A DNA stretch of 64,000 nt from Dictyostelium firmibasis (taxonomy: Eukaryota > Evosea > Eumycetozoa > Dictyosteliales > Dictyosteliaceae): positions 6,700,001 to 6,764,000 of the forward strand of contig CM069765.1 in NCBI GenBank assembly GCA_036169595.1, written 5' to 3'. Shown in pieces: positions 46,685 through 63,894 of the stretch. A program made the translations under genes and the position numbers. The first letter of the stretch is position 1. Each line of letters opens with the position of its first letter. A model generated the notes under the pieces. That model searched no databases. It had not been told where the DNA came from and saw only the letters and a program-made list of their open reading frames with translations.

Positions 46685-47040
46685 ATGAAGTGTATTCAGA
46701 GTACACCTTTTCGAAAATGGTGTTCATTGATAGGTTTCAACTTAATAACATTAATATTATTGACTATATCTGTTCAGAATATATTCATTGATATAGACCC
46801 CAATACATGCACTATGACATACATGGTACCAAATTATTTTTTAGTACCAACAAACCATTCAATGTATAGCTTATATTATTATAGAGAAGGAAGGGATTTA
46901 GGTTCTTCAAATTCAAAATTATTAATAAACGACGTAAGCTCTATATACTTTTTATCACTTCACTCACAAAAATATTAGTGAGCTTTTTTTTCTGTCAGAT
47001 AATAGATAAATCAAGGAAATAAACAAAAACGAACATACAC

Positions 47041-47086
<46 letters not shown>

Positions 47087-50000
47087 GAGAGAGGACTTTT
47101 TTTAAATTTATTTAAAACCAAAAGATGAAAATTTTTATTTATACGATTTTACTATTATTTTTTTATTAGTTAAACCAACCATTGAAAGGTATGCCAGTAT
47201 TATTTATACCAGGAAATAGTGGAAGTTATAAACAAATTAGATCGATTGGAGCAGAAGCATTCCACCATATAAATAAAGATAGGTCATCGAATCGTTTTGA
47301 TATAGAGAATCCAAATAAAACAAAGAAAAAGAGATCAGTTGAATATCAAAATGAATTGGATATATTTACATTGAATTTCGAAGAAGAGTTATCAGCATTT
47401 GGTGGTGATGTTATGTACTCTGAAACTGAATTCGTTAATGACTGTATCAATACAATTTTAAAACTTTATGAAAATAATAATAATATACATAAAAAACCAA
47501 CTGTAATTACCACCCTCTTTTCTTTTTTTTTTTATTATTTTTTATAATTTTTTATCATTTCTTGGATAGTAATAATGATGTATGTGTACTAATTATTATA
47601 TATATATTTATGTATATTAATGTATGATATACATACAGAGTGTAATTTTAATTGGCCATAGTATGGGTGGAGTTGTGGCAAGAATGTCAATATTATTACC
47701 AAACCATGTATATGGAACAGTAACAACCATTATAACATTAAATTCATCTCATAGAAATGCACCAGTTTATTCACATATATCAACAGCTTCATTTTATTTA
47801 GAATTAAATAAGCATTGGAGTAAATCGATTCAACCAAAACATTTTAAATATAATGAAAAAGGTGATTTAACCCATTTACCAAGTGGTATGTATATAAAAA
47901 AAACAAATCTATATTGGAATATATTAAATATTTATTAATATTTTTTTTTTAAAAAAAATTATTAGTTTATGATGATATTGTTGTAGTTTCAATAGCAGGT
48001 GGACATAGAGATACTTTAATTAGATCAGAATTAACATCATTAGACGGATTGGTTAGACAGGACAGATCATTTTCAGTTGTAACAACCAGTGTACCAGATG
48101 TATTGATAGAGACCGATCATCAATGTATTCTATGGTGTAATGAGGTTGTATTATCATTAGTATCAGGTTTATTGTTATTAGGTAATCCAGAGACCAAACA
48201 AAACACATATGGACCAACAGAAAGATTATCATTATTAAAAAGTGTATTGCATAGTCATGTACCAGAGGTTTTAGGTGTCACTACATTTTCAGATCAACCA
48301 CAATTCTCCAAAGAGAACAGAAAGAATACTCGTTACGATATCGATACACTCTCTGATATTGCAAAGAAGAAACCATTCGAGTCTTACTCTATGATCGCTT
48401 TAATTCATAAACCAACTGTATCATATAAATCAAATCCAAGAGTTAGAATTACTTCTTCTGCTTCTTCTTTAACTTCATTTTATTTTCATTTTAAAATTTC
48501 TGATTGGTAATATATTTTTTTTTATTATTTAATAGATTATTTTATATAAATATTAATACTGTTTTTATTTTTAGGATTGGTGATGAAAATTATTTTTCAT
48601 TAACAACAAGTTTAGCTCAGGGTGATTTTACAGCTATATTATATAAAGATAAAGATTTTACAGATGCAGTTGATGTTTCATTCAATTCATATTCATATCC
48701 ACCATTACCACCATTAACCAATTCAGTTATAGAGTCACCATCTACTCAGTTGGTGTTGACACATAAAGAGATGAAAGGACATCATTCATTATTGATTGCA
48801 TTCCCAAAGTCAATAAGAAAGGATAGATTTGTAGCAGTTGCACAATTTTATAATTCAACATCGAGCAAAGTGGTAATTCCTTCAGTATCATTCTTTGATG
48901 AACACAAATTTATTTTACCAATTGGTCATCCAATCATTATGAATTTCACTCTACCAAAGTATACCAATAAATTCCCAATCAAAGCAGTATTACAAACAAA
49001 ATATTTGGATATCGATAATGTTAGTCCTTTAAGAGATGAGGATGTTGACGCTTCAAAGTATGCAAGAACATTGGTAGTTAATAATTTAAAGCATCCAGAA
49101 ACACAAACAGCTTCAATAGCAACAGGAATATCACAACAACAGCACCAATCAGATCCTGATTCTAATAATGAGGTATTTGAAGATTTTGATATACGTTTAG
49201 CATTCTCTATGAAACTAATTGATAAGGAAACTGTTATTCCAAATAACTATCCAATATTTTTACCAATCTCCTATCATTTCATTCCACAACTAATGGAAGA
49301 GGGTAAATTTGTTACAAACTGTACAGTTACAAAAATTAAATTTCACCAATCGTCAAAAGCTCAACTATCCTATAGAAATAATAATAAGCCAAAACCTTCA
49401 CAACCTATTAATGGTAAAATAAAATATTTAGATCAAAAAGAGGAAACTATTAATAATATTGAAAATAATAAGAATAACAATAATGAAGAGGAAGAACTAG
49501 TTGTTGTAGTCGTTGATCGTTTTAATGAACAACAGGAACAACAAATTCAACAACAACAAGGAGCATCAGAATTAATGAAATTGAATCAAAAACTATTATA
49601 CGTTCAAGAGGATCCAGAAGAGATTGAATCAAGTTCAGAGAATGCAATCAATGAAAATGGTCAAATAATGGAAATCGATATTAATAATCCACATTTATTA
49701 ATGATACTAGATCCATTCTTTTCCTATGAAATAACAATAACATATGATTGGATAGGATCAATTGGATCATTGGTATTCTCCTATGCCCTTTCACTCATTT
49801 CATGTACATTTGCTCTATTCCTATGGGTATTCTCTGCGCAATTGAATAGTTTCATAAGGAATGATAAATTCCCAAGTCTTCTAATAACCCTTAGAGATCA
49901 ATCGGTTCAATTAATTCCTTATTTAATTTATTTTCCATCTTTGGTTTGTATTGTTTTCACTATCTTTGGTTTACCAATTCCTTCTTTCTATGGTGAATTC

Positions 50001-51682
50001 TTACCTGATCCATTCATTGATAGCTTTATGTTGGAAAGAATTCCTCCATTTTGGTCAATTCCATTCTTATTTATTGTTTCAATTTGTATTGTAAGTATTT
50101 TTTTTTCTTTTTGGTTATTTTTCAAAAAATAACCAAAAATATTTATTTGTAATAATTTAATAAATATTAACAATTATTTATTATTTTAGTTAACAATTTT
50201 AATTTTAGTTACAAATATTTTATTTACAATTGGATCAATTTGTAGTAGTGTATATTTATCAATTTCAAATCTAATTAATAGTCATCCATCAACAACAACA
50301 CCAAATCATCAAAGAAGACAAAATGTTCAAAATGTCTCATTTAATATTGATAGATTGGATCTTTCTAACGATGATGGTTCATTAAATAATAATAACAATA
50401 ATAATAATATAAACAATAATAATAATAATATAAATAACAATATAAATAATAATAATATAAATAATAGTAATACTAATAGTAACAGCGGTAATAACAATAT
50501 AAATAGTAACTACAATAACAATATAAATAGTAACAATATTAGTGGCAATAATATAAATTCAAATGACTATATAAACAATAATATTAATAATAATAATAAT
50601 AATAATAATATAAATAATAGTAATAGTTTCGTCAATAACCAAAATTTGGATGGAACTAATTTTAATATCAATATAGAAAATGGCGCCAATAATATGGACT
50701 CCAATAATTTAAATATTGAAAGAGAAAATACCAATTCTTTTGGTGTTAGTAATAGTAATAATAACAATAATAATAATGAGTATAATAATAATATTTATTT
50801 AAATGAAAATAAGCTAATTAATAATGACAATGGTTTAAATCATAGTAACGATTTATTATATAATAATGAACCAATTGTCATTAGTAATAGATGTACAACA
50901 AGTACTACTAGTAGCCCCGTTACTGGTAGCAGTGGTGGTAGTTTTTATTTTGGATCATCATTAAACGCAACAAGATTCAATAGTGTTGGTAATTTACAAC
51001 TTTCTTCATCCAAGTGGGTGATTATTGGTTGTATTATGGTGATCATAATTCATTCTGCTCTCGGTTTGGCCGCATTCCTGTTGTTCTTAATGTTTTCATC
51101 AAGTAAACACTTCAATGGTAGCGGTGGTGGAAATAATATAAACTCCCCATCCTCCTCGATATCATCAGCGTCACCTTTATTAATTTCAAGCATTTCTGCT
51201 AGTGTAAAAAAGAAATCATTAAAGATCCAAAATGCAATCAGAAAGGAATTGTATTATCGACAAAGTATCTTTTTAATGTATATTTTTTCTGCTTTCATTA
51301 TGGTTCCAAACTTAGTGATTTGGATTAAGCATTTATCATTTGAATGGCAAGTCTTTGATTCTTTTGAATTATTTATCATATTGGCTATAACCCATATCTA
51401 TTTATCAACAATCGAGCTAAATCAAAATAATCTTATTATTTTAAGGTATGTTTTTATTTATTTTTTTAATTTTTATTTATTTTTAGTATTAAGATTTATT
51501 ACTAATTTTATAATTATTATTATTTTTTTTTTGACAACAGAATTGCTCTCATGGTTGCATCAGTGTTGGCTTCAATTTATTGTATATTATTTTTATATAG
51601 AATGCTATATTTTAATTTGATACTTTCACTTTTGTTTGTAATTTGCCATGCTTGGTCGAGATTGAAAGAAAAAATAGTGTAA
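46685..51682 (+). CDS. PGAP1-type GPI inositol-deacylase
   Basis: ER membrane lipase that removes the inositol acyl chain from GPI anchors. Exons 46685-46933, 47170-47502, 47639-47885, 47966-48506, 48575-50090, 50190-51445 and 51541-51682 give 1427 residues. An N-terminal signal anchor (IGFNLITLILLTISV) is followed by the conserved CTMTYMVPNY. The lipase core comprises PVLFIPGNSGSYKQIRSIG, the nucleophile elbow GHSMGG with Ser202, and VVVSIAGGHRDTLIRSEL; WCNEVV also fits. A beta-rich luminal part and, from about 920, several transmembrane helices complete the family layout. The loop between membrane helices is inflated by an Asn-rich insertion of about 170 residues (50387-50870). Exon 7 (RIALMVASVLASIYC) completes the last membrane helices. 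Intron 1 has an A-run fused to nine G. Confidence 0.9.
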
Positions 51683-52127
51683 GTAAAACAAAAGAAAGAA
51701 AAAGATAAAAAAAAGAACAAAATAAAGGTTTCGTGGTTATTTTAATTTTTATTTTTTAATTTTAATTTTTTTCATTTTTTTTATTTTTTTTTATTTTTTT
51801 TTGATGAGTTCAAAAAATCTATTTATTAATTTTTTAACGAAAACCTGCACACAAAACAAGAAATTTTACCAGACAACTAATTTTTTTTTTAAAATATTAG
51901 AAACCCTGGTTTGTTTTTTTTTTTTTTTTTTTTTTTTTAATTTTAATTATAACTGTCTTTTTTTTCAAAAAAAAAAAAAAAAAACAAAAAAAACAAAATG
52001 ATTTCTTTTTAAAGTTATTATTGTAAATTAATTTATTTTAAATAAGAAATAGTTATCTTTATATTATTTTTATTATTATTTATTTATTTATTTATTTATT
52101 TTATTATTTTTTTTTAAAAATTTAAAT
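51683..52127. other. Intergenic region upstream of the ABCC gene
   Basis: A/T homopolymers and a (TTTA)n patch near 52080-52100. Nothing else recognised. Confidence 0.55.
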
Positions 52128-56709
<4,582 letters not shown>

Positions 56710-56897
56710 TTTTTTTTTTTTTTTTTTAACACCAAAATATAAAAGATTAACAAAAATTTAAATAAATATTTGATTTTTATTTACTGTTAAAAAATATTAT
56801 GGTATTTTCTTTTAATTTAAATGATACCAAAAAAAAAACTGTTAATTTTGTATTTAAAAAATTAAAAATGGGTGTATGTATAAAATTAAAGAAATGA

Positions 56898-57094
56898 TCA
56901 ATTGATCAAACATTTCCATGACTTTCTTTTTTGTGTTCTTTTTTTACCTCCACTACTAGTACTGGTTCCACTGCTGTTACTACCATTACTTCCTAAACTA
57001 CTGTTACTAAATGAACTATTTACACTACTTGTACTTTGTGGAGAAGAACAATTTTCACAAACCACTTTACAATTGTTATTGTTATTACTCTTTA

Positions 57095-57183
<89 letters not shown>

Positions 57184-58352
57184 TTACTATTTTTTATATT
57201 ATTATCAATATCAGTGAATTCATTTAAATTCTCTAAACAATCATCAGGTATTAAAGATAACATGCACCAATCATTAATTGACTGATCATCAAAGTGAGGA
57301 TTTGAAACAACTATTGGAGTTGATGGATAAGGGCCATCAGGTGTCTCCTTAACTAATTTTATTGCCAAATGATCCAAAGTCTCCACAATCTCTGTAAATG
57401 ATGGTCTATCATGTGGGTCATAATTGCAACATTTCATTGACAACTCTAAAAATTCTCTTGGACACTCTGATGGTATTTTATTTTGAAGCTCTTCATAATC
57501 AATATCGAAATTATTTTGTGGTAAACGCTCATCTAATTTACTACGGGTAATCAACTCAAGCAGCACCATACCAAAACTATATACATCTGCTGAATAACTA
57601 TATTGAATGCCCAATATAACTTCTGGTGACATAAATTCATCGGTACCGCAAATTGTCATTGATAATGGATTACCAACCGCAATTTCTTTTGCAAATCCAA
57701 AATCACAAACTAAAATAAAAAATAAAAAATGTTAATAATAATAATATTAATAATTCTCAAAATAATAAAAGGATGATAATTACTTTTTGTCGTCCAATTT
57801 TTTCCTAATAACAAATTATTAGATTTTAAATCTCTATGCATTATTTGCTTTAAATGAAGATATTCCATACCTTCTGCTATATCTTTTGCAATTTTAACTC
57901 TCAATGACCATGGAATATGGAATTTATGATCCAATAATATATTACCCAAATCGCCACCATTTATTAATTCTGTTACTAAAAATAATAATGAATCTTTTTC
58001 GCCTATACCTATAAATCTTATTATATTTTTATGACCTTGATTTAATAAATTTCTATAATAATTTTTAATTTTAATAAAAAAATATGATTAATATAATGTA
58101 ATGAAGCTAAAAGGTTTTTTTTAAAAAAATAAGATTAAAATAAAAAATTTTATAGTACTTTAAAATATCAATTTCTCTTTTTAAAAATACCCAAGACTCT
58201 TTATCAATTAATGTATCTTTTTTAATAACTTTTACACAAACTGGATTTCCATAATAACTTCCTTTATAAACTTTTGCAAATGAACCTTTAGAAAACTCAT
58301 TCTCCTCAATTTTTAAATTCTCACATTCTATATTAAAATCCTTTATTTCCAT
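56898..58352 (-). CDS. TKL-type protein kinase with poly-Asn linker and CaaX-like end
   Basis: Exons 58159-58352, 57784-58052 and 56898-57709 encode 424 residues. The kinase domain covers nearly the whole first 270 residues: glycine loop KGSFAKVYKG, Lys41 in VCVKVIKK, catalytic HRDLKSNN with Asp139, CDFGFAKE with Asp157, SPE in place of APE, DVYSFGMVLLELITR and RPSFTEIVETL. This is the tyrosine-kinase-like group that is very large in dictyostelids; specificity is probably Ser/Thr. After DDCLENLNEF comes about 28 Asn, a Ser-rich stretch, then basic KKRTQKRKSW and the terminal four residues CLIN. These fit a CaaX prenylation motif next to a polybasic patch, so membrane anchoring is plausible (inference). 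Confidence 0.88.
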
Positions 58353-59379
58353 TTTTTTAATATTGGTTTTACTTTTTACTTTTTAAAATTGGTTGTTTCT
58401 TTCTTAATACTATTTTTTATTATGAATTTTATTTAAAAAATTTCTTTTTCCTGTTTTTATTTTTTTTATTTTTATTTTTTTAAAAATTCAATTTGTTTAT
58501 TGTTGATTTTTAATATTTTTTAATTATTTGGATGATTATCCTATTTTGATTATTAATAAAAATGATGGGTTAATATGAATATTATCTTTACAAATAAAAT
58601 TTAAAACACACACTCACACATATCCCAATAATAATTATACAAACAAGAAGATTATAATTTTAAATAAATAAAAACAACCTCACACATACACACAGTATGA
58701 TATCATAATATAAATTTAAAAAATGTTATATAAATATAAAAAAAAATATTAAAATTGAAATTTATATACTATGTACATACCCTTTGTTTTTTAAAAATTA
58801 AAATTAATGTTTTCTGTATATAAAAAATATAAATATTTTATCTAGTTTTTATTAATATTAGTTATGTTTTTTTTTTTTTTTTATATTTTTTTATTTTTAT
58901 TTCTTATTTTTTTATTTTTTTTTTTTTTTTAATATATTTATATATAAAAATATGCAATAATAATTAACTAATTTGGTAGCGCTCAAAAATTTAAATAAAT
59001 TAAAAGAAAAAAATAATATAAAAAATTAAAAAATAAATAAAAAAATTTTTAATATAAAAAATAAATAAAAATAAAAATAAAAATAAAATTAAATAAATTT
59101 TATAATAATAACAATAAAAAGAAATAAATGGTATGGAGGGGGGGGGGGGGTTTGAAATTGTGTGTATTCAATTAAAACTATTTTTTTATAATTTTCAAAA
59201 AAAATAATTATAAAAAAAATAAAAAAAATAAAATAAAAAAAAAAATAAAAAAAAAATAAATTAATTGAATTTGGTGGTTGTAACAAAAGTTTTTCTTTCT
59301 TGGTTTTGATTTTTTTATTTTATTTTTTTTTTATTTTTTTTATTTTTTTTATTTTTTTTTTTGGTGTGTTATTTTTTAA
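58353..59379. other. Intergenic region between pseudouridine synthase 3' end and TKL kinase start
   Basis: Includes AC-rich patches (58605-58625 and 58675-58700) and a run of 13 G at 59138-59150, rare in this DNA. The rest is A/T homopolymer. No gene recognised. Confidence 0.55.
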
Positions 59380-61590
59380 TTATTTTTTTTTTAAAAAATC
59401 TGACAATAAATCTTTCTCGAGATTATTGGTGTTCAAACTATTTATGTAGTTGCTATTTTTTTTCTTTGTATTAGTGTTAATATTATTATTGGTGATATCG
59501 CTATTTTTAATAGTTGGTTTTAAAACAAAATTTGATTTTGATTTTAATTTTGATTTTGATTTTTTGGAAGTAACTGGCATATTTTGTACAATTTCATCCT
59601 CACTATCATTGTCACTATCGACATTGTCATCATCATCATCACCATCATCATTTTTATTATTATCTTTGACAATATCAGTTATACCTTCAATTGAAGAGAT
59701 GAAATTTTTGAAATGAGATGGGTATGGGATTGTAAATTCTTTAGTTTCATTTAAAATTGGATGAACAAATTTCAAATTCATTGAGGCCAATAATAAATAT
59801 GGTACTAAAAATTGTTTGGATTTACTTGAATAAATTGGATCACCAACAATTGGAATGTTCTCTGATGCCATATGAATTCTAATTTGATGAGATCTACCTG
59901 TATGTAATGTAACCTCTAATAATGAAAAAGTATTTGATGAAATCATTTTAGTTTTTTGTTGTAATCTTAATAAAATTTCATCATAGTTTTCTTCCTCATC
60001 TTCATCTTCTTCATCTTCTTCATCATCATCTTCATTTTGTTGTATTTTATTTATTTTCTTTTCTTTTTCTTCTTCTTCATCATCCTCCTCTTGTTCATCA
60101 TCTTCTTCTTCTTCTTCATCATCATCATCATCATCATTATCTTCTTCTTCCTCATCTTCTTCATTTTCTTCATCTTCCTCCTCTTCTTTTTCAACTTTAA
60201 TATCTTTTTCTTCTTCATCATCATCATCATCATCTACAGATAAAAATTGCATTCTTGAATTTACATTTTTAGAAGAAATTGTTGATTTTTTATTTTTCTT
60301 TTTCTTTTTATTAAGTTGACCCATAGCATTATCATATTCACTAAGGGTAGAATTTACGATATTATTTGAAGATGAGGTAGATTGTTGTTGTTGGTGTTGT
60401 TGTTGTTGTTGTTGTTTTGAATTTTGTTTATTTTTTTGATTATCTAAAACTTTGGCATTAACATTTTCCCAAACTTTGAGAACTTTAAATTCTGTTAATG
60501 CATCTTTACCATTATCTTGATCAATAACCATTTTATTTTTATCACCTGGATGTCTTGAAATCTTTTTATTGATAAAACCATGTTGTTCCTTTGGTTTACC
60601 TAAAACGATACAATGATACTTTTTAGAGATCGTTAATGGTATTTTTTTACCTTGTAACATTCTTTCAATTTGATTATTACTAATTGAACCATTGTCTTCA
60701 TATTGATCGATGGTAGTATGATTGATCATTGTTGATGTATGTTTTTCAAATAAAGTTTGAAGTTTTTGATGAGCTGTATTATTACGTGCTATAATTATCA
60801 TACCGGCTGTATCTTTATCTAATCTATGTACAATACCTGGACGTTCAACTCCACCAATACTTGAAAGATTTTCAATACCACCATAACGATGAATTAATGC
60901 ATTTACCAATGTATGAGTTTGATCTTCTTTATTAATTACCAATGCATTTGATCCTAATGTTAATGCAGTTGGATGAACTAACATACCAGCTGGTTTATTA
61001 ATAATTGCAAGATCATCATCTTCATAAACAATATCTAATTTAATATCAGTTGAAACTAAATTAAAATTACCACTATTTGAATTTGTGGTGGTAGTGATAG
61101 AAGAGGTGGTTGAGTTACCAAAATTTTTATTTTGTGGTTTTTTGGCTGGTTGTTTTTTAATTTGTGAATATTGTCTAACTTCTGGATCGATAGTTTGGGT
61201 GAATGGGTTATCTGATCTTTCTTTATCTTTGTTTTTTTCCCACCATGGTCTTGAATCCTCTGATTTTGGTTTTGGTTGGTTTTGTTGTTTTTGTTTAATA
61301 ATCTCTTGTTGCTCTTCACTTTTTAATTGTTGTTGTTGATCAACTTTGAATGAATCAATATTTGCCAATTCTATTGTAATAATATCATTTGGTCTAACCT
61401 TTGTACCTTTATCTTTTAATGGTACACCATTTATTGAAACACTTTTTAATGCTAAAATCTTTGGAATTGATGATCTAGTTAATTTAACAAATTCTCCAGT
61501 TTCTTTAACTCTAATTCTACTCGATGCAATAAATCTATCAAATTTTTCTGGTACATGTTGTTTTGGTACAACAACTTCTAATGTAAACAT
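59380..61590 (-). CDS. RluD/RluA-type RNA pseudouridine synthase
   Basis: Single exon of 736 residues. An S4-like RNA-binding region lies at the N-terminus (FDRFIASSRIRV, SSIPKILALKSVSINGVPLK, RPNDIITIEL). The catalytic domain starts at about 185: VYEDDDLAIINKPAGMLVHP, then GGVERPGIVHRLDKDTAGMI with the catalytic Asp in HRLDKDT, and ISKKYHCIVLGKP. After a large insert comes LLEVTLHTGRSHQIRIHMA and VGDPIYSS. About 190 residues of Lys/Gln/Ser and Asp/Glu low complexity split the catalytic domain, and an acidic, then Lys-rich, C-terminal tail ends the protein. It isomerises uridine in rRNA or tRNA by family; the target and compartment are not evident. There is no clear mitochondrial presequence. 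Confidence 0.9.
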   Translation of the reverse strand: MFTLEVVVPKQHVPEKFDRFIASSRIRVKETGEFVKLTRSSIPKILALKSVSINGVPLKDKGTKVRPNDIITIELANIDSFKVDQQQQLKSEEQQEIIKQKQQNQPKPKSEDSRPWWEKNKDKERSDNPFTQTIDPEVRQYSQIKKQPAKKPQNKNFGNSTTSSITTTTNSNSGNFNLVSTDIKLDIVYEDDDLAIINKPAGMLVHPTALTLGSNALVINKEDQTHTLVNALIHRYGGIENLSSIGGVERPGIVHRLDKDTAGMIIIARNNTAHQKLQTLFEKHTSTMINHTTIDQYEDNGSISNNQIERMLQGKKIPLTISKKYHCIVLGKPKEQHGFINKKISRHPGDKNKMVIDQDNGKDALTEFKVLKVWENVNAKVLDNQKNKQNSKQQQQQQHQQQQSTSSSNNIVNSTLSEYDNAMGQLNKKKKKNKKSTISSKNVNSRMQFLSVDDDDDDEEEKDIKVEKEEEEDEENEEDEEEEDNDDDDDDEEEEEDDEQEEDDEEEEKEKKINKIQQNEDDDEEDEEDEDEEENYDEILLRLQQKTKMISSNTFSLLEVTLHTGRSHQIRIHMASENIPIVGDPIYSSKSKQFLVPYLLLASMNLKFVHPILNETKEFTIPYPSHFKNFISSIEGITDIVKDNNKNDDGDDDDDNVDSDNDSEDEIVQNMPVTSKKSKSKLKSKSNFVLKPTIKNSDITNNNINTNTKKKNSNYINSLNTNNLEKDLLSDFLKKK

Positions 61591-61849
61591 TTTTTTTTTT
61601 TTTGTTTATTTGTTTATTTGTTTATTTTTTTATTTATTTATTAATTAAAATTATTAAATAATAATGTGAAAAAAAAAATAAAAAATAATTAAAAATTTAT
61701 TTATTAAAATTTTGAATGAAAAAAAAAAATAAAAAAAAAAAAAAAAAAAAAACGAGTGCAAATAGACGACTCTCCCCTTTTTGATTTTTTTTTTTTTTTT
61801 TAAAATTTTTTATTTTAATTTTATTTTTTATTTTTATTTTATTTTTAAA

Positions 61850-61901
<52 letters not shown>

Positions 61902-61978
61902 ATGTGAAAAGAATTAATTTTTTTAAATTTAAATTTTTTTTTTTTTTTTTTTTTTTTTTATATCAGCTCAGAACAAAC
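61591..61978. other. Divergent promoter region of pseudouridine synthase and hydroxyacyl-CoA dehydrogenase
   Basis: A/T homopolymers with one GC-containing island at 61752-61785 (GAGTGCAAATAGACGACTC). No gene seen. Confidence 0.55.
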
Positions 61979-62117
61979 ATGTTTTTAAGAAAATCTATTC
62001 ATACTTTAGCTCAAAGATATTACTCCACTAATGTCAACGTATGTTTGTTTTGTTTTTTTTTTTTTTTTTTTATATATTATCTATTTTTAAATTCTTGAAA
62101 AAAATAAAAATAAAAAT

Positions 62118-62150
<33 letters not shown>

Positions 62151-63163
62151 TCTAAAATCTATTGTGAGACTAATTAATTAATTTTAATTTATTTTGAAAT
62201 AATGAAAATAAAAAAAAAAAAAATAAAAATAAAAAATAAAAAATAAAAAAAGACTGTTGGTGTTATTGGAGGTGGTCAAATGGGTGCTGGAATTGCCCAA
62301 GTTTTAGCACAAGTTGCAAAGAAAAATGTTATTCTTGTTGATCTTAATAAAAATGTCATTGAGAAATCATTAATTGGTATCAATGGATTCTTACAAAAGA
62401 GTGTTTCTAAAGGTGTCATCACTGAAGAAGATAAAGAAAATACCTTAAAAAGAATTTCTTTCTCTGATGATCTTAATTCATTAAAGAATGTTGATTTCGT
62501 TGTTGAAGTAAGTAATCATAGTTACCAAGTTAAAAGTAATCTTTTTAAATATTTACATTAATTTTATTCATTTTTATTTAGGCAATTGTTGAAAATACAG
62601 AAATTAAATGTAACTTATTTAAAGATCTCGCAAAAATTTGTAAACCAGGTACAATTTTAGCATCAAATACATCATCAATTTCAATTACACAAATTGCATC
62701 ACACACTAATGAACCACAAAATGTTATTGGTATGCATTTTATGAATCCAGTACCAATTATGAAATTGGTTGAAGTTATTCCAGGTCTTCAAACCAGTGAG
62801 GAAACTCAAAAGACTACATTGAAATTAGCCGTCGAAATGAATAAAACAACCACTTTCTCTAAAGATATGCCAGGATTCATTGCCAATCGTTTGTTAATGC
62901 CATACATTAATGAAGCCGTTCAAGCATTACATGAAGGTTTAGGCACCAAGGAAGATATTGATACAACCATGAAACTCGGTTGTAATATGCCAATGGGACC
63001 ATTAACTTTGGCTGATTTCATTGGTTTAGATACTTGTTATTCAATTATGAACATTCTCCATACTCAACTCGGTGATAAATATAAACCATCACCATTATTA
63101 AAAAGATATGTTGAAGCTGGTAGATTAGGTAAAAAGGTTAAACATGGTTTCTATACTTATTAA
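61979..63163 (+). CDS. Mitochondrial 3-hydroxybutyryl/3-hydroxyacyl-CoA dehydrogenase
   Basis: NAD-dependent oxidation of 3-hydroxyacyl-CoA in short-chain fatty-acid and butyrate metabolism. Exons 61979-62038, 62253-62507 and 62582-63163 encode 298 residues, the usual length. Exon 1 alone encodes a mitochondrial presequence (MFLRKSIHTLAQRYYSTN). Exon 2 begins the Rossmann fold with VGVIGGGQMGAGIAQV and ILVDLN. Exon 3 has ILASNTSSISIT, GMHFMNPVPIMKLVEVI with the catalytic His, PGFIANRLLMPYINEA, and the C-terminal domain MPMGPLTLADFIGLDTC ending GRLGKKVKHGFYTY. All introns are phase 0. It corresponds to HADH/hbd-type enzymes. Confidence 0.94.
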
Positions 63164-63452
63164 AAAAAAAAAAAATTGAATACATAAAAAAAGAATTACA
63201 TAAAAAACAAGAAAAAAAAAACAAGTTGTTTTAAACAAGATATTTTTTCTCCAAATATTATAATATTGTTGTATTATTTATTTTTATTTTTAATAATAAT
63301 TCTTAGTTATTATTATTTTTTGAAATATTGTTTTATTTGTTTTTTTTTTTTTTTTTTTTTTTTATGTGTAATGGTATTTTGGTAATAATTATATTATTAT
63401 TCATTTTTTTTTTTTTTTTTGTTTTTATTTATATATTATTTTTTTTTTTTTT

Positions 63453-63864
63453 TTATTGACTTATATTTACAGGTACGAAATGAGAATCCTCTTTAACTTC
63501 ATTTTCAACTTCAGAATCATTGGAATTATGATTAGCATCATCACCGTCATCATTGTTACTATTGGTTGACATAATGTCTTCAAGTGAACGATGGGAAGAT
63601 AAAGCAGCGATTGTTGATGGATCAACTGGTAATAATGATTTTCTTCTAATCATTGATGGTTTTTCAGCTTTTGTTTCGGTTGGGCTATTGTGGTTAATTT
63701 GTTTAGATTTTTGAATTTCTGGCGCATTTTGTTTGGATTTTTCACGTTGTTGTATTTGTTGTTTCTTTTTAGTTTCTTTATATTTTTCACTAACTTTATT
63801 AAATAAATCCATATCAATTTCCATAAATAATTTTAATGAGCTAATTGATAAATTTCTAATTGAT
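63453..63864 (-). CDS. Last exon of an unrecognised gene (5' part beyond window)
   Basis: A reading frame entered through a TATAG acceptor at 63865-63866 runs to TAA at 63453. It begins SIRNLSISSLKLFMEIDMDLF, continues with charged helix NKVSEKYKETKKKQQIQQRE and ends acidic (SEVENEVKEDSHFVPVNISQ). SMIRRKSLLPVD is a possible phosphorylation site. The frame stays open upstream of the internal Met, and the acceptor is followed leftward by an intron filled with TAA repeat that reaches the window edge. I therefore treat it as a 3' exon rather than a complete 123-residue protein. No domain recognised. Confidence 0.65.
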
Positions 63865-63894
63865 CTATAATTAATTTTTTTGAAAAAAATAAGT

